Positions 62,490-64,000 of a stretch of DNA of 64,000 bases are shown piece after piece. The stretch comes from Pseudomonas viridiflava. Lineage in GTDB: Bacteria; Pseudomonadota; Gammaproteobacteria; Pseudomonadales; Pseudomonadaceae. Each line of letters opens with the position of its first letter. Positions within the stretch are counted from its first letter, which is position 1. A model generated the notes under the pieces. It did not search any database, was not told the DNA's origin, and saw only the letters and a program-made list of their open reading frames with translations. The position numbers were made by a program, and so were the translations under genes. The DNA lies in the NCBI RefSeq assembly GCF_900589395.1, contig NZ_UUIS01000055.1, positions 22,793-86,792 of the forward strand, in the 5' to 3' direction.

Positions 62490-63770
62490 ATGCTTAACAA
62501 ACGTATGGGCGTTCTGGCGCTGGGCGTATTCAGCGCCACCCAGGCCATGGCGCAAAGCCAGGCCGAATCCAAAGGCTTCGTCGAAGACAGCCACCTGACC
62601 CTGAATGTGCGCAACGCCTACATCAGCCGTGACTACAAGAACGGCAACCAGGACAAGGCCGAGTGGGGCCAGGCCTTCATGGGCAATTTCACCTCCGGTT
62701 TCACCCAGGGCACCGTCGGCGTGGGCGTCGATGCCTTTGCCTTGTACGGCGTACGCCTGGATGGCGGCCGGGGCAAGAGCGGTGCCGGCGGCATCGATTT
62801 CTTCAAGCAGGGCGACAGCGGCCAGGCCGCCGATGACCTGGCTCGCGCAGGCGGGGCAGTCAAGGCCCGCTTCTCCAACACCGTGATCAGGTACGGCGAC
62901 CAGATGCCGCAACTGCCGGTGCTCAGCTACGACAACGGTCGTCTGCTGCCGGAAAGCTTCACCGGCACGTACATCAGCTCCAAAGAAATCGAAAACCTTG
63001 AAGTGGTGGCTGGCCGTTTCACCAGCCAGGTGCGCAAGAGCGCCACCGGCCACGACAGCGGCGGCCTGAAAAGCATCAATGTCTACGGTGCCAGCTACAA
63101 GTTCAACGACGCCTTCAGCGCCGCGGCCTACGCCTCGGACAACGAAGACGTGTTCAAGAAGCAGTACGTCAACCTGAACTACGTGTTCGCCCTGCCTTCG
63201 GAGCAGTCGCTGACCTTTGACTTCAACGGCTACAACACCAAGCTGGATCGCGACTTCTCGGCCGATGCGGCAGCCGGCGAGCGCGACAACAAGATCTGGA
63301 GCCTGGCGGCGACCTGGGCGGTGGGCATTCACAAGTTCACCCTGGCGCACCAGCGCAGCAGCGGCGACACCGGTTACAACTACGGGTTCTACCAGAGCGC
63401 CGGCGGCTACAGTGATGGCGGCAACGCCATCTACCTGGCCAACTCGTTCTGGTCGGACTTCAACGCCAAGGACGAGCGCTCCTGGCAAGTGGGCTACGAC
63501 ATCGACCTGTCCGGCCTGGTGCTGCCCGGCTTGAGCTACAAGACCGCCTACGTGCGCGGCACCCACATTGATGACGGCACCAACCGTGGCAATGGCACCG
63601 AGCGCGAAATCTTCAGCCAGCTGAGCTACGTGGTCCGCAGCGGCCCGGCCAAGGACCTGTCGCTGCGCCTGCGCAACTCGTTCCTGCGGGTGTCGGACAA
63701 CGCCAGTGCCTATAACAGCGAAGGCAACGAAACGCGTATCTTCATCGACTACCCGATCAACGTGTTCTGA
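62490..63770 (+). CDS. OprD-family outer-membrane porin
   Basis: 426 residues with AAAGGA upstream of the ATG and a signal peptide cleaved near TQAMAQSQ. FVEDSHLTLNVRNAYISRDY is the OprD start, and NVYGASYKFNDAFSAAAYAS, SLAATWAVGIHKFTLAHQRS and the terminal IFIDYPINVF (final beta-strand ending in Phe) are typical. These 18-strand channels import amino acids, peptides or aromatic acids; the substrate here cannot be told. The 242-base leader holds no gene. Confidence 0.93.
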   Translation: MLNKRMGVLALGVFSATQAMAQSQAESKGFVEDSHLTLNVRNAYISRDYKNGNQDKAEWGQAFMGNFTSGFTQGTVGVGVDAFALYGVRLDGGRGKSGAGGIDFFKQGDSGQAADDLARAGGAVKARFSNTVIRYGDQMPQLPVLSYDNGRLLPESFTGTYISSKEIENLEVVAGRFTSQVRKSATGHDSGGLKSINVYGASYKFNDAFSAAAYASDNEDVFKKQYVNLNYVFALPSEQSLTFDFNGYNTKLDRDFSADAAAGERDNKIWSLAATWAVGIHKFTLAHQRSSGDTGYNYGFYQSAGGYSDGGNAIYLANSFWSDFNAKDERSWQVGYDIDLSGLVLPGLSYKTAYVRGTHIDDGTNRGNGTEREIFSQLSYVVRSGPAKDLSLRLRNSFLRVSDNASAYNSEGNETRIFIDYPINVF

Positions 63771-63790
63771 TCGCGTTTAATGTCGACATG

Positions 63791-63829
63791 AAAAAGCCAG
63801 GGCCCGCATCATGCGGGCCCTGGCTTTTT
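63791..63829. terminator. Bidirectional terminator between oprD-like gene and a leftward gene
   Basis: AAAAAGCCAGGGCCCGCA-tca-TGCGGGCCCTGGCTTTTTA: a long perfect stem with a U-run on either strand, 20 bases after the porin stop. Confidence 0.92.
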
Positions 63830-63854
63830 ACCGCTCCTGCACAGGGCGGCCCGC

Positions 63855-64000
63855 TTACCGCGCGGTCAGCGCCGCGTAGCCATTCATCAGGTTGCGGTAG
63901 TTGGGAATCCGCTGCGACAGCAGGTTGCCCAGCCCTTCAATGTCGTTGCGCCAGTCGCGGTGCAGCTCGCAGGCCACCGAGAACCAGTTCATCAGTTGCG
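63855..64000 (-). CDS. 3' end of an unknown gene, cut by the window edge
   Basis: Read leftward from the edge, an open frame codes for a tail of 48 residues (QLMNWFSVACELHRDWRNDI ... GLGNLLSQRIPNYRNLMNGY and AALTAR) and stops with TAA at 63855-63857, 26 bases before the bidirectional terminator. Base use in the third codon positions and the terminator support a real gene. Family not recognised from the tail. Confidence 0.6.
   Translation of the reverse strand, partial: QLMNWFSVACELHRDWRNDIEGLGNLLSQRIPNYRNLMNGYAALTAR

Overview
The window is a high-GC chromosomal segment from a gamma-proteobacterium, almost certainly a Pseudomonas, probably near the P. putida/P. fluorescens side of the genus. 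The reasons are the gene families, a type VI secretion (T6SS) locus laid out like HSI-I of P. aeruginosa, Pseudomonas-type REP/BIME palindromes, and a housekeeping block (fdhF-like/fdhD/lysR/LysM gene/yrfG/nudE/cysQ/dctD/dctB/rml) that recalls the PA5161-PA5182 region of P. aeruginosa. The species cannot be fixed from the sequence alone.

Region 1 (1-41099) is a complete T6SS built as two divergent operons around a control region at 19312-19701. Leftward run tssA, tssB, tssC, hcp, a Tae4 amidase with a lipoprotein (candidate immunity), tssE, tssF, tssG, tssH/clpV, vgrG, an Eag chaperone gene, a PAAR-Rhs effector, its candidate immunity gene and an unknown gene cut by the window edge. Rightward run fha, tssJ, tssK, tssL, tssM, tagF, pppA, ppkA, tagT, tagS, tagR and tagQ: the membrane complex, the baseplate adaptor and the whole threonine-phosphorylation switch. 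They are followed by three unrecognised or loosely recognised genes: a hydrophobic 301-aa protein, a four-helix membrane protein and a membrane M48 protease. I read the first two as a possible effector/immunity pair. BIME palindromes sit at several module joints, with 9-bp and 17-bp tandem arrays beside two of them.

Region 2 (41100-41747) has no protein gene. It holds two tandem leftward copies of a ~119-nt unit with about eight GGA motifs, GGA-loop hairpins, a rho-independent terminator and an identical upstream palindrome resembling a GacA box. I interpret them as two Rsm-family (RsmX/Y/Z-like) RNAs next to a T6SS of the type that RsmA controls in P. aeruginosa.

Region 3 (41748-53957) is mainly housekeeping: a hotdog thioesterase, a glycine-zipper protein, an FdhF/YdeP-family molybdoenzyme with FdhD, a LysR regulator, a BON-LysM protein, nucleotide-repair enzymes (YrfG, NudE, CysQ), and a DctB/DctD two-component system with a thioesterase gene coupled to dctD.

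Region 4 (54012-64000) carries a tightly overlapping rmlBACD operon for dTDP-L-rhamnose, a divergent three-domain kinase/aminotransferase fusion, agmatine deiminase, a 66-aa orphan, an OprD-family porin and the 3' end of an unknown gene.
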